A stretch of DNA of 19,439 nucleotides from CALGLS01 sp047626155 (GTDB lineage: Bacteria > Bacteroidota > Bacteroidia > Chitinophagales > Saprospiraceae): NCBI GenBank assembly GCA_047626155.1, contig JBLHRR010000106.1, forward strand, positions 1 to 19,439, read 5' to 3'. The notes below the pieces were generated by a model. The model searched no databases and had not been told where the DNA came from. It was given only the letters and a program-made list of their open reading frames with translations. Made by a program: the position numbers and the translations under genes. This document shows positions 1 to 7,567 of this stretch, piece after piece (position 1 is the stretch's first letter; every line of letters starts with the position of its first letter).

Positions 1-77
1 TTTTATTTATCATGTTATTTTTAACTATTTCATAAACTAATATCTTTTCTTCGATTTCATAATAAAGCCAAAACCAC

Positions 78-680
78 CTACGAATGCCCCCAATCACCCT
101 CTCCCCCATCCCCAGGCGATAAACCCAGTACATCACCCGCAGTAGTCACCCCCAAACCAACCACCGTTCGATTCACATAATTAAAATAACTTACCACCTG
201 ATTTATTTCTAACACTTCTCCTTCATCAAAACCACTAGCGACCAAATCCTCGATATCCTTTTTTATCAAACTGTGATGTGCGAGTGTCAAAACTCGGACA
301 TGTTTCATACCTGCCAATTCACGACCAGAGAAAACAGACTCGGCATCATCTGTATTAATAGCCTTCAGAATGGCTTCATATCGTGGCTCATCATTAAGCA
401 ACCGACGCAAGCCAGCGGCATGATGGTCTACACAATAGTCGCATTTGTTTAAACGACTGGTGTAGACGCCTAAAGTTTCCAAATACCATTTCGGAAGTGT
501 ATTGTTGGGATGATGAAGTACATTTTTGTAAAGCGCCATATGACCCGCAAGGCTTTGTGGGCGTAGGCTGTGGATACTGAGTACATTATCAACCTTGTCA
601 TCCGGGCCTTTGATTTTATCGTAGAGTTTTTTTAATTTTCCGACAGCATCGGCGTAGGGAATGGTTTTTATCCAGGGCAT
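78..680 (-). CDS. AhpD-like peroxidase-related protein (carboxymuconolactone decarboxylase family)
   Basis: A 200-residue soluble protein with no signal peptide. The AhpD-type redox signature is visible: Glu68 followed by Cys80-Asp-Tyr-Cys83 and then His86-His87, which fits CxxCxxxH. In this superfamily the two cysteines and the histidine carry out thiol peroxidase or disulfide chemistry. The overall shape (N-terminal WIKTIP, HSLRPQSLAGHMALYK, then the CxxC helix) resembles the 'uncharacterised peroxidase-related' subgroup rather than true gamma-carboxymuconolactone decarboxylases. The start is ATG at 678-680, without a Shine-Dalgarno sequence. A phased GGT-type repeat tract lies directly upstream. 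The substrate and reductant cannot be read from the sequence. The family call is firm; the exact activity is unknown. Confidence 0.88.
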   Translation of the reverse strand: MPWIKTIPYADAVGKLKKLYDKIKGPDDKVDNVLSIHSLRPQSLAGHMALYKNVLHHPNNTLPKWYLETLGVYTSRLNKCDYCVDHHAAGLRRLLNDEPRYEAILKAINTDDAESVFSGRELAGMKHVRVLTLAHHSLIKKDIEDLVASGFDEGEVLEINQVVSYFNYVNRTVVGLGVTTAGDVLGLSPGDGGEGDWGHS

Positions 681-681
681 G

Positions 682-725
682 TTTGGTTGATTTGGTGATT
701 TGGTGATTGGTGAATTAGTTAATTG
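682..725. repeat. Phased 7-8 bp GGT-type tandem tract
   Basis: Degenerate tandem units of 8, 8, 7 and 8 bases (GATTTGGT, GATTTGGT, GATTGGT, GAATTAGT) followed by TAATTGG. The tract lies between the dinB-like stop and the start of the peroxidase-related gene. A related tract in inverted orientation sits on the other side of the dinB-like gene at 1291-1358. Confidence 0.7.
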
Positions 726-777
726 GCATTCTCAATATGCAAGAAAAGGGAACCTTCCTTTTACACTATCGGGCAAT

Positions 778-1224
778 TCACTCAAAGATCTTCTTCAAAT
801 GATGCCCCATATGCTCCACATAATCTGTCATTAAGTATCTCAGATCAGAACGCTCTTTACCATCATACAAAATAATTTCGTAAGCCAAGGTCTCTACTTT
901 TTGAACTTCCATTACCGCCTTTATTCTTTCATTCAATGCCAACCAACAACTAAGTATTTCATCCGTAGCAGCGCTGTTATATCTATTGACCTTTACCAAC
1001 TCATTCTGACCGTATCTATGAATTGGGAAAGGTATATCACTAAACTGAATTTCCGTAAAACGTTGTAAATTGTTTATTCCTGAATCTATAAGATGCCCTA
1101 GAATTTCCTTTTTTGACCAACTTGCTTCAGCGCTTTTGTAGGTAAGCGTCTCTTCAGCTGTGTTCCTAAAATAGTCCGATGCACTTGAAAGGAGCTGTTC
1201 TAATTTCTGGATGGATTCTTTCAT
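778..1224 (-). CDS. DinB-family (DinB/YfiT-like) putative metal-dependent protein
   Basis: A protein of 148 residues from the ATG at 1222-1224, with the four-helix-bundle pattern of the DinB superfamily. The presumed metal-binding histidines are visible: one in the early helix (SKKEILGHLIDS, His44) and a C-terminal cluster (EHMGHHLKKI, His138, His141 and His142). DinB proteins often act as thiol-dependent transferases or are damage-inducible, but no substrate can be named here. The frame stays open to a GTG at 1261-1263, adding 13 residues. I prefer the internal ATG because the extra residues look unlike the family N-terminus and the ATG has an A-rich leader. The gene is bracketed by GGT-type tracts in opposite orientations. 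Confidence 0.82.
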   Translation of the reverse strand: MKESIQKLEQLLSSASDYFRNTAEETLTYKSAEASWSKKEILGHLIDSGINNLQRFTEIQFSDIPFPIHRYGQNELVKVNRYNSAATDEILSCWLALNERIKAVMEVQKVETLAYEIILYDGKERSDLRYLMTDYVEHMGHHLKKIFE

Positions 1225-1290
1225 GCTTTTAAAATTTAAAGACCTAATTATAAAGGTTTGCACCGCATTTGATTACGCTAAAACCAAGAA

Positions 1291-1358
1291 CACCAATTAA
1301 TGAAACAAACCTTGGGAGCACCAATTAACCAATCCTACTAATTAACCAATTAACCAAA
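1291..1358. repeat. Phased ACCAATTA-type tandem tract overlapping the hutU stop
   Basis: CACCAATTAA occurs at 1291-1300 and again at 1319-1328, followed by further AATTAACC units to about 1358. On the minus strand it reads as GGTTAATT repeats. The hutU stop codon (1350-1352) lies inside the tract. It is related to, and inverted relative to, the tract at 682-725. Confidence 0.65.
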
Positions 1359-3371
1359 CAACCCGTCCAACAATCCATCCTCCACTATATTCGGCAAGGT
1401 CACCTTCAAACTTGGCGTACGCTCCATTTCTCTCTTTATGGCAAACATCGCTTCTTCATTTCGCGCCCAGCTCCGTCGAGCAATCCCGTTATTGACATCA
1501 TAGAACAACATCTTTTTCAAACGAACCTCTGCTTCTTTCGAGCCATCGAGTAGCATCCCAAAACCTCCGTTCATTACTTCCCCCCAACCAACACCTCCTC
1601 CATTGTGAATGGACACCCAGGTAGCTCCACGGAAACTGTCACCAATGACATTGTGAATCGCCATGTCTGCAGTAAATTGACTTCCGTCATAAATATTACT
1701 AGTTTCCCGGAAAGGGGAATCAGTACCAGACACATCGTGATGATCTCGGCCCAATATAATCGATTCAGAAATTTCTCCTGTGGCAATAGCATTGTTAAAA
1801 GCTTCTGCTATTTTCATTCTTCCTTCTGCATCCGCATATAGAATTCGTGCTTGTGACCCAACGACTAGTTTGTTTTTCTTTGCATCGGTAATCCATTTGA
1901 TATTATCCTGCATCTGCTGCTGGATTTCTTCTGGCGCTGTTTCTTTGATATTTTCCAACACTGCTCTTGCAATGGCATCAGTCTTATCCAAGTCCTCCGA
2001 ATTTCCAGAAGCACAAACCCAACGGAATGGCCCAAAGCCATAATCGAAACACATAGGTCCTAAAATATCCTGTACGTAAGAAGGATAACGGAAGTGAATG
2101 CCATCTTCGGCCATGACCTCCGCACCTGCTCTCGAAGATTCCAACAGAAATGCATTCCCATAATCAAAAAAGTAGGTTCCTTTTTCCGTATGCTTATTCA
2201 CCGCCGCTGCATGCCGACGAAGAGACTCTTTCACTTTAAGTTTAAAAGCCTCCGGATCGTTAGCTAACAATTCATTTGCATCTTCGTAATTCATCCCCGC
2301 CGGATAGTATCCACCGGACCAAGGATTGTGCAAAGAAGTTTGGTCAGAACCCAGATGGATAAAGATGTCTTCTTCATCAAAACGCTCCCATATGTCTACT
2401 ACATTTCCTTGATAAGCTATAGATACTACGGCTTCCTCAGCCATTGCTTTGCGCACCGTTTTCACCAATTCGTCGAGGTTGCTGACGAGTAGATCTACCC
2501 AACCTTGCTCATGTCTTTTAGAAGAAGCTTTGTCGTTTACTTCTGCACAAATGGTGATGCAGCCTGCTATGTTACCTGCTTTTGGTTGCGCGCCACTCAT
2601 TCCTCCTAGTCCTGCCGTAAGGAAAATTTTCCCTGCTGACGTTTCTCCTTTTTTAAGATTTTTGCGGAAAGCATTCATCACGGTAATTGCTGTTCCATGC
2701 ACAATCCCTTGTGGGCCGATGTACATGTAAGAACCGGCTGTCATTTGGCCATACTGCGTGACGCCTAGTGCGTTGTATTTCTCCCAATCATCTGGTTTAG
2801 AGTAGTTTGGGATCATCATTCCATTGGTGACTACCACTCTCGGAGCTTCTTTAGAAGAAGGGAATAAACCCATCGGATGGCCGGAATACATGTGGAGGGT
2901 TTGCTCCTCAGTCATATTGGCCAAGTACTGCATCGTGAGTATGTACTGTGCCCAGTTTTGGAACACGGCTCCATTTCCGCCATAGGTAATCAACTCTTCT
3001 GGATGCTGTGCCACTGCTGGATCCAAGTTATTTTGAATCATCAGCATGATGCAAGCAGCTTGTTGGCATTGCGCTGGGTACTCTCCTATTGGTCGGGCGT
3101 ATTGTTTGTATTCGGGTTTGAAGCGGTACATATAGATTCGTCCGTATTTCTTTAGCTCTGCCGCAAATTCGGGTGCCAGCTCGGCATGCCATTCTGCGGG
3201 GAAGTAGCGTAGGGCATTCCGTAGGGCCAGCTTCTTTTCTTCGGGACTTAGGATGTCCTTTCTTTTAGGAGCTGGGTTGCTATCTGCAGGGTATGGCTTT
3301 TTTGTAGGGAGCTTGTTGGGGAGTCCTTGGAGGACTTCTTGCTGGAACTGGGTATGAGTTGCTGTTTGCAT
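1350..3371 (-). CDS. hutU: Urocanate hydratase, long form
   Basis: Urocanase is the second step of histidine degradation: it hydrates urocanate to 4-imidazolone-5-propionate using NAD+ as an electrophile. The protein has 673 residues, the length of the animal UROC1-like form rather than the roughly 550-residue classical bacterial enzyme. Recognisable blocks are YGGNGAVFQNW (130-140), MYSGHPMGLFPS (161-172), YMYIGPQGIVHGT (215-227), the glycine-rich GLGGMSGAQPKAG (254-266), GPFRWVCASG (447-456), GRDHHDVSGTDSPFRET (541-557) and GATWVSIHNGGGVGWGE (582-598). The segment matching the classical FQGLPARICW signature reads GSQARILYAD, so the signature cysteine is absent. The start is ATG at 3369-3371 after an A-rich leader. 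It lies 110 bp downstream of hutH and is probably co-transcribed. It is cytoplasmic. Confidence 0.96.
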   Translation of the reverse strand: MQTATHTQFQQEVLQGLPNKLPTKKPYPADSNPAPKRKDILSPEEKKLALRNALRYFPAEWHAELAPEFAAELKKYGRIYMYRFKPEYKQYARPIGEYPAQCQQAACIMLMIQNNLDPAVAQHPEELITYGGNGAVFQNWAQYILTMQYLANMTEEQTLHMYSGHPMGLFPSSKEAPRVVVTNGMMIPNYSKPDDWEKYNALGVTQYGQMTAGSYMYIGPQGIVHGTAITVMNAFRKNLKKGETSAGKIFLTAGLGGMSGAQPKAGNIAGCITICAEVNDKASSKRHEQGWVDLLVSNLDELVKTVRKAMAEEAVVSIAYQGNVVDIWERFDEEDIFIHLGSDQTSLHNPWSGGYYPAGMNYEDANELLANDPEAFKLKVKESLRRHAAAVNKHTEKGTYFFDYGNAFLLESSRAGAEVMAEDGIHFRYPSYVQDILGPMCFDYGFGPFRWVCASGNSEDLDKTDAIARAVLENIKETAPEEIQQQMQDNIKWITDAKKNKLVVGSQARILYADAEGRMKIAEAFNNAIATGEISESIILGRDHHDVSGTDSPFRETSNIYDGSQFTADMAIHNVIGDSFRGATWVSIHNGGGVGWGEVMNGGFGMLLDGSKEAEVRLKKMLFYDVNNGIARRSWARNEEAMFAIKREMERTPSLKVTLPNIVEDGLLDGLFG

Positions 3372-3390
3372 TTTTTCTTTTTTTTTCGAG

Positions 3391-3471
3391 CCCCGGGCTG
3401 CGGCCGGGGTTAATGGTGGGTCGACTCCTCCAGAGTCTTATGTTATAGTGTGTTTTTGGTCCTTCGGACCA
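3391..3471. repeat. Three consecutive small palindromes between hutH and hutU
   Basis: Three perfect dyads lie in the 110-bp gap. They are CCCCGG(N7)CCGGGG at 3391-3409, GACTC(N5)GAGTC at 3423-3437, and TGGTCC-TTC-GGACCA at 3457-3471. The last begins 11 bp after the hutH stop on the minus strand. It is followed in that direction by an A-rich rather than U-rich run, so it is not a standard intrinsic terminator. Roles in mRNA stability or processing, or as inserted palindromic repeats, are all possible. Confidence 0.75.
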
Positions 3472-3481
3472 TTTTCTTTTT

Positions 3482-5023
3482 TTAGTAGTTTTCGAATAGG
3501 TTTTGGTGGGTGGTTGGTTTTGTTTTGTCTGTTATTTTTAGTAGTTCTTTTGTGTTTATTAACTGGGCGGCTTTGGCAATGTCGTCACCGAAGATGCGGT
3601 CGTTTTTGGCGAAGGTGATGTTTCTTCGAATTCCTGCATGTACTTTTTCTAGAATTTTGCTGGATTTTAGTGGGCGATGGAAATCCATGGCTTGAGCTGC
3701 GCACAATAGTTCTACGGCTAGGATGTTTACTAGGTTGCCACAAACTCTTAGGGCTTTTCTGGCTCCGATGGACCCCATACTGACGTGGTCTTCCTGACCT
3801 AGGGAGGTTGGAATGCTATCAGCGGAAGCAGGGAAGCAAAGTCCTTTGTTTTCACTGACTAAGGCTGCGGAGGTATATTGTAAAATCATGAATCCAGAGT
3901 TTAGCCCTGTTTCCTGCATTAACAATTTTGGGACACCATTTGTTTTTCCTTCTAGGGCCAAATAAGATCTTCTGTCTGAGATGGAGCCTATTTCGGCAGC
4001 GGCTAGGCAGGCGTAATCTAGTGGCAATGCAAGTGGCTGTCCATGAAAGTTACCACCGCTTATGGTAAAATCTTTGGAAAATACTACTGGGTTGTCGGTT
4101 ACGGAATTGATTTCTATTTCTACAGCTTCTTTGAGGTGAAGCCAAGCGGATCGGGAGGCCCCGTGTACTTGTGGGGAACATCTTAGCGAATAAGGATCCT
4201 GAACTTTGTCGCAGTTTGTATGCGAGTCTGAAATTTTAGATCCTTTTAGAAAATGGCCTATTCGTTGAGCAACATGCTGATTGCCTTTGTATGGTCTGAC
4301 CTTGTGCAAATCTTCATGGAATGGCGTTTTAGAACCGAGTAGGCCTTCGATCATTAGCGCACATATTAGATCGGCATGGGATAAGCAATTGTGTAATTTT
4401 TCGACAACCATCACTGCATGGGCTGCTATAAACTGCGTACCATTTATCAGGGCAAGACCAGATTTGGGGCCTAGAGTTATCGGCTTCATTTTCATTTTTT
4501 TGAAAGCGGTAGCCGTTTTTGTAATTTTATTGTTGTAAAAAACTTTCCCTTCCCCAATGAGTGGTAAGAACAAATGAGCCAATGGCGCTAAGTCACCAGA
4601 AGCACCAACAGAACCTTGCTCGGGTACTACAGGGACAACGTCTTCTTCTATATGCCAAAGAATCCGATCCAGAACGTCCAATGCAATTCCGGAATAGCCT
4701 TGAGACAAAGCATGCACTTTCAAGATCATCATCAACTTAGCGATGTCTTTTGTAATGGGCTCCCCTACTCCAACGCTGTGACTCAGTAGAATCCGAACCT
4801 GTAACTCTGTTGTTAGTTCTTTGTCAATTTTGGTATTACACAATGGGCCAAAGCCGGTGTTAATGCCGTAGACTGCTTTATCGTTTTTAGCGATGGTGAC
4901 AACAGCATCGTAAGATTTTTTTATATTTTTTCGAGTAGCAGCACTGATGCCTGCTTTTGTTTTTCCGCGAAGGATATCTAAAGCTATACCTGCTGTGAGG
5001 TGGTCTTTTCCGTAGTTGAACAT
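3482..5023 (-). CDS. hutH: Histidine ammonia-lyase
   Basis: Deaminates L-histidine to trans-urocanate and ammonia, the first step of histidine use, in the cytoplasm. From the ATG at 5021-5023 it has 513 residues, normal for the family. The MIO-forming triad is Ala-Ser-Gly at 141-143 within GSVGASGDLAPLAHL. The other active-site elements sit at the expected positions: Tyr52 in YGINTGFGPL and His82 in LLSHSVGVGEP. The block DNPVVFSKDFTISGGNFHGQP is also present. The frame is open upstream to a TTG at 5084-5086, adding 21 residues. I reject that start because the family begins near MFNYGKDHLT and a 7-bp dyad sits just upstream of the ATG. The downstream neighbour hutU supplies the next step. Imidazolonepropionase and later steps are not in the window. 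Confidence 0.97.
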   Translation of the reverse strand: MFNYGKDHLTAGIALDILRGKTKAGISAATRKNIKKSYDAVVTIAKNDKAVYGINTGFGPLCNTKIDKELTTELQVRILLSHSVGVGEPITKDIAKLMMILKVHALSQGYSGIALDVLDRILWHIEEDVVPVVPEQGSVGASGDLAPLAHLFLPLIGEGKVFYNNKITKTATAFKKMKMKPITLGPKSGLALINGTQFIAAHAVMVVEKLHNCLSHADLICALMIEGLLGSKTPFHEDLHKVRPYKGNQHVAQRIGHFLKGSKISDSHTNCDKVQDPYSLRCSPQVHGASRSAWLHLKEAVEIEINSVTDNPVVFSKDFTISGGNFHGQPLALPLDYACLAAAEIGSISDRRSYLALEGKTNGVPKLLMQETGLNSGFMILQYTSAALVSENKGLCFPASADSIPTSLGQEDHVSMGSIGARKALRVCGNLVNILAVELLCAAQAMDFHRPLKSSKILEKVHAGIRRNITFAKNDRIFGDDIAKAAQLINTKELLKITDKTKPTTHQNLFENY

Positions 5024-5029
5024 ATACTG

Positions 5030-5055
5030 AGTCTTGTTATTTGATTTGCAAGACT
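5030..5055. promoter_or_regulatory. Dyad in the hutH leader (candidate operator or RNA hairpin)
   Basis: A perfect 7-bp inverted repeat, AGTCTTG (5030-5036) and CAAGACT (5049-5055), with a 12-bp spacer. It ends 6 bp before the preferred hutH ATG. The position suits an operator or a leader hairpin controlling the hut genes. No regulator gene is nearby and no regulator family is recognised from the site. Confidence 0.4.
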
Positions 5056-5159
5056 GTAAAGATGGGAGAATTATTGCCCTTGGCAAAGGAATGAAGTGGA
5101 AATCTACTGGGCAGTTAGGTTTCTATTGATAAATTGCATTAGCTTTTCATTGTAACTGG

Positions 5160-5729
5160 CTAAACAAGGCCCCTCACTCGCTCCTTCAAAACCGGAAGCA
5201 CCTCCTCCCCAAACCATTTGTTCTTAGCCTGCCAGATATTATTCCTAGGAGATGGATGCGGCAATGGAAGAAACTCCGGTAAGTATTCTTCGAAATTCCG
5301 AACGGTCTCTGTCAGATTCTTTTTCCGTTTTTTACCGAGGTAATACTTTTGGGCGTAGGCACCAATCAGCAAGTACAATTTGATGTCTGGCATTTTAGTG
5401 ATGAGCTGCTCATGCCATAAAGGCGCGCACTCTTTACGCGGAGGCAGGTCACCACTTTTACCAGTTCCGGGGTAGCAAAATCCCATTGGGACAATTCCGA
5501 AAATATCTGTATCATAGAAGACTTCATCATCTACGCCAAGCCAGTTTCGGAGGTTTTTCCCACTTTTGTCGTTCCACGAAATACCAGTGTTATGAACGAT
5601 TCGTCCGGGAGCTTGTCCGATGACTAGGATCTTAGATTTCTTGCTGGCGGAAAGGACTGGGTTTGCTCCGTAAGGGAGATTTTTTTCACATTCCTGGCAG
5701 GCGCGAATTTGTTTTAGAAGCTCTTGCAT
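5160..5729 (-). CDS. Uracil-DNA glycosylase family protein with four-cysteine iron-sulfur pattern
   Basis: A 189-residue member of the UDG superfamily, which removes uracil or related bases from DNA. Motif 1 is VIGQAPGRI (36-44) and motif 2 is LPHPSPRN (156-163). Four cysteines are spaced as in family 4 UDGs that hold a [4Fe-4S] cluster: C11-x2-C14, then C85-x15-C101, the latter within GFCYPGTGKSGDLPPRKEC. Motif 1 lacks the acidic EED residues usual after GEAPG in family 4, and the following stretch VHNTGISWND is distinctive. Cluster binding is an inference from spacing, and the substrate preference may differ from uracil. The start is ATG at 5727-5729. It is upstream of hutH on the same strand with a 136-bp gap to the hutH ATG, so it is probably a separate unit. 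Confidence 0.85.
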   Translation of the reverse strand: MQELLKQIRACQECEKNLPYGANPVLSASKKSKILVIGQAPGRIVHNTGISWNDKSGKNLRNWLGVDDEVFYDTDIFGIVPMGFCYPGTGKSGDLPPRKECAPLWHEQLITKMPDIKLYLLIGAYAQKYYLGKKRKKNLTETVRNFEEYLPEFLPLPHPSPRNNIWQAKNKWFGEEVLPVLKERVRGLV

Positions 5730-6037
5730 GGAATGAAGGTAGTTTTTTAATATCAGCTTATGAAGGAGACAGGGATTGTGAGGCTTTTGTTATAATGATT
5801 AGTCAGTTATAGTCAATAAGCCAATAAACAAAGGAGAAGTATGAATTATGCGTTTGGTGCGTTCGGTGCATTTACTAAACTTCGAAGTTTTGTAAATGTT
5901 CTCCTACCTCAGTACGCCCAATACGAACCGTAGGTAGCAAAATCGCGAACGTTTACTAAATTGGAAAAATTTTAGTAACCGTACTAATACGCACCACCTT
6001 GAAAAAAAATAATTACTTGCTTTGTATCAGATTCTAA
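5730..6037. other. 308-bp intergenic region, no gene seen
   Basis: Lies between the tolC-like stop and the UDG-family start, both on the minus strand. No ORF of convincing length is present. It holds the structured element at 5856-5995. On the tolC side it contains an A-run at 6002-6009 (a T8 run on the minus strand), but no strong stem was found in front of that run. Confidence 0.6.
5856..5995. repeat. REPIN-like symmetric double-hairpin element
   Basis: About 140 bp with mirrored ends. The left end is GGTGCGT (5856-5862), a 9-bp gap, then a 26-bp near-perfect palindrome (5871-5896) that begins TTTACTAAA. The right end mirrors this: TTACTAAA (5953-5960) pairs with TTTAGTAA (5971-5978), then a 10-bp gap, then ACGCACC (5989-5995), the inverse of GGTGCGT. 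CGTTCG (5860-5865) is inverted as CGAACG (5946-5951). A central dyad pairs CTACCT (5904-5909) with AGGTAG (5932-5937). Two inverted hairpin-bearing ends around a short core is the architecture of REPIN/BIME elements, but copy number elsewhere is unknown. Confidence 0.6.
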
Positions 6038-7510
6038 TTACTCCGCCTTTACCAAACTCACCCCACGGACAAAATCATACAAAGTCAAACCACGTAACTC
6101 ATAATGCGCTAACCAAAAAGCCTGCAATGCGCTTACGTATGACTGCCTTGCTGCGTTCTGAGCTTGTAGCGCCAAGTTCAATTCTGTTACCCCAATTTTC
6201 CCGATCAGGTAACGCTTTCGGGTAATCTCTTCTCCCTTTTCAGAAACCTCATAAGCACGCAAGGCCAATGCCACCTGCTCTCGAACTAGGTTAAATTGGT
6301 TTACCCTTAAAAGTACTTGCTGGTCTACAGTTATCCGTTCCTGTTCAACGCTCATTCGCTCCAGTTGCTGTCGCGATTCCGCGATATCCATCCTAGCTTT
6401 TGTTTTCCCCCAATCAGCAATAGGCACTTGAAAACCTAGTGTAATAGACTCCGCATCTTGAGGATTTCTATAAACTTGATCAAAATCTTTTGAATTTTGA
6501 GATAAACCAACCCTAGCAAAAAGATTAGCCTGAAAGCCTGTGGTACCCCTCACCTCATCCACATTTCGTTCTGCTTCTAAAAGCCTTCGCTGAAATTCAA
6601 AGGATTTACTCCTATTATTACGGGCCAATTTTATAGCCTCTTCTTCATTCAATATATACAAGGGTAATTCTGTCGGTGGAACCAAATCGAAAATAACTGA
6701 TTCTTTGATACCGAAGAAATTACGGAGCGCCTCTGTTGCTGATTGTAAGCTCAATGTTACAGTGGCTAATCTCGCATTGGCGTTCATGGAGCTTAACTCT
6801 ATTTGTAATAAATCCGTTTCTGCAATACGCCCTACCGAGAAACGACCTTTTGAAACTATATACAAAGAATCGGCATTCAACTTGTCCTTTTTCGCAGCCT
6901 CCAAAATCAATTGCGAAGCAAAAACATCAAAGTACAATTCCGCTACATCTAAGGAGATGGACTCCATTTGTTCCGCATATTGCCGAGTCGCCTCGGAATA
7001 ACGAATGGGCGCTAATTCCCGATCCCATTTCATACTATTAAAACCAAACAAAGGTTGTTCAAGTCCGACAAAGATCATGTCGGTGGCAAACTGACTGGAG
7101 GCATCGAGATCATTTGAAGCAAAGTTATAAAAGTAATCCAGGTTTGTTCCGACGAAAACGGTTCCTCCTGTTCTAGAGATATCTTGCTCCAGAAGTAGCC
7201 CTAAGGTTGAACCAATAGAAGCCGAACGCACAAAAACCTGTTGTCCATTAGGTAATATGTTTCTAAGATTGGATCGTTCTAGTTGGGGGACTGTTCCATT
7301 CAAGGTAATCTGGGGCTTATAGTTTGCCATCGTTGAACGAAATACTGATCGACTCGTTGTCCATCTGGTTTTTGCCAACTGAGAAGAAGGAGTCTGTCCC
7401 TGCCCTTTTGCAATGGCTTCGTCCAAGGTTAGTTTCAATGTCTCCTGGGCATTAGCACCAAAATAATAACAACATAAATACAAACAGAAGATTACTTTTG
7501 TAAATGACAT
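6038..7510 (-). CDS. TolC-family outer-membrane efflux protein
   Basis: A 490-residue outer-membrane channel of a tripartite exporter. A signal peptide is visible at the N-terminus (hydrophobic IFCLYLCCYYFGANA, cleavage near residue 21), followed by two OEP repeats made of long amphipathic helices. Examples are SISLDVAELYFDVFASQLILEA in the first half and VEQERITVDQQVLLRVNQFN in the second. The typical strand segment LGFQVPIADWGKTKARMD precedes the second helical hairpin. The start is ATG at 7508-7510. It is the last gene of the operon, 57 bp after the permease, whose product and the fusion protein would connect it to the inner membrane. The cargo is not predictable from sequence. Confidence 0.93.
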   Translation of the reverse strand: MSFTKVIFCLYLCCYYFGANAQETLKLTLDEAIAKGQGQTPSSQLAKTRWTTSRSVFRSTMANYKPQITLNGTVPQLERSNLRNILPNGQQVFVRSASIGSTLGLLLEQDISRTGGTVFVGTNLDYFYNFASNDLDASSQFATDMIFVGLEQPLFGFNSMKWDRELAPIRYSEATRQYAEQMESISLDVAELYFDVFASQLILEAAKKDKLNADSLYIVSKGRFSVGRIAETDLLQIELSSMNANARLATVTLSLQSATEALRNFFGIKESVIFDLVPPTELPLYILNEEEAIKLARNNRSKSFEFQRRLLEAERNVDEVRGTTGFQANLFARVGLSQNSKDFDQVYRNPQDAESITLGFQVPIADWGKTKARMDIAESRQQLERMSVEQERITVDQQVLLRVNQFNLVREQVALALRAYEVSEKGEEITRKRYLIGKIGVTELNLALQAQNAARQSYVSALQAFWLAHYELRGLTLYDFVRGVSLVKAE

Positions 7511-7567
7511 GTAATGTTTTTGTTTTTCTTTACGAATAAATATTTCTAATAAAATAAAAGGTAGGTT

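Noticed and set aside
1605..3155. Plus-strand open frames of 78-93 codons inside hutU.
   Set aside because: They are antisense shadows of a well-conserved gene, with no family resemblance and no independent signals.
5024..5086. A longer HutH N-terminus starting at TTG (5084-5086).
   Set aside because: The extra 21 residues do not resemble the family N-terminus, and they would cover the leader dyad. The ATG at 5021-5023 gives a normal-length HutH with active-site residues at the usual numbers.
6002..6037. An intrinsic terminator for the tolC-like gene at the A8 run (T8 on the minus strand).
   Set aside because: No stable stem precedes the T-run on the minus strand; only a weak AT-rich complementarity is visible.
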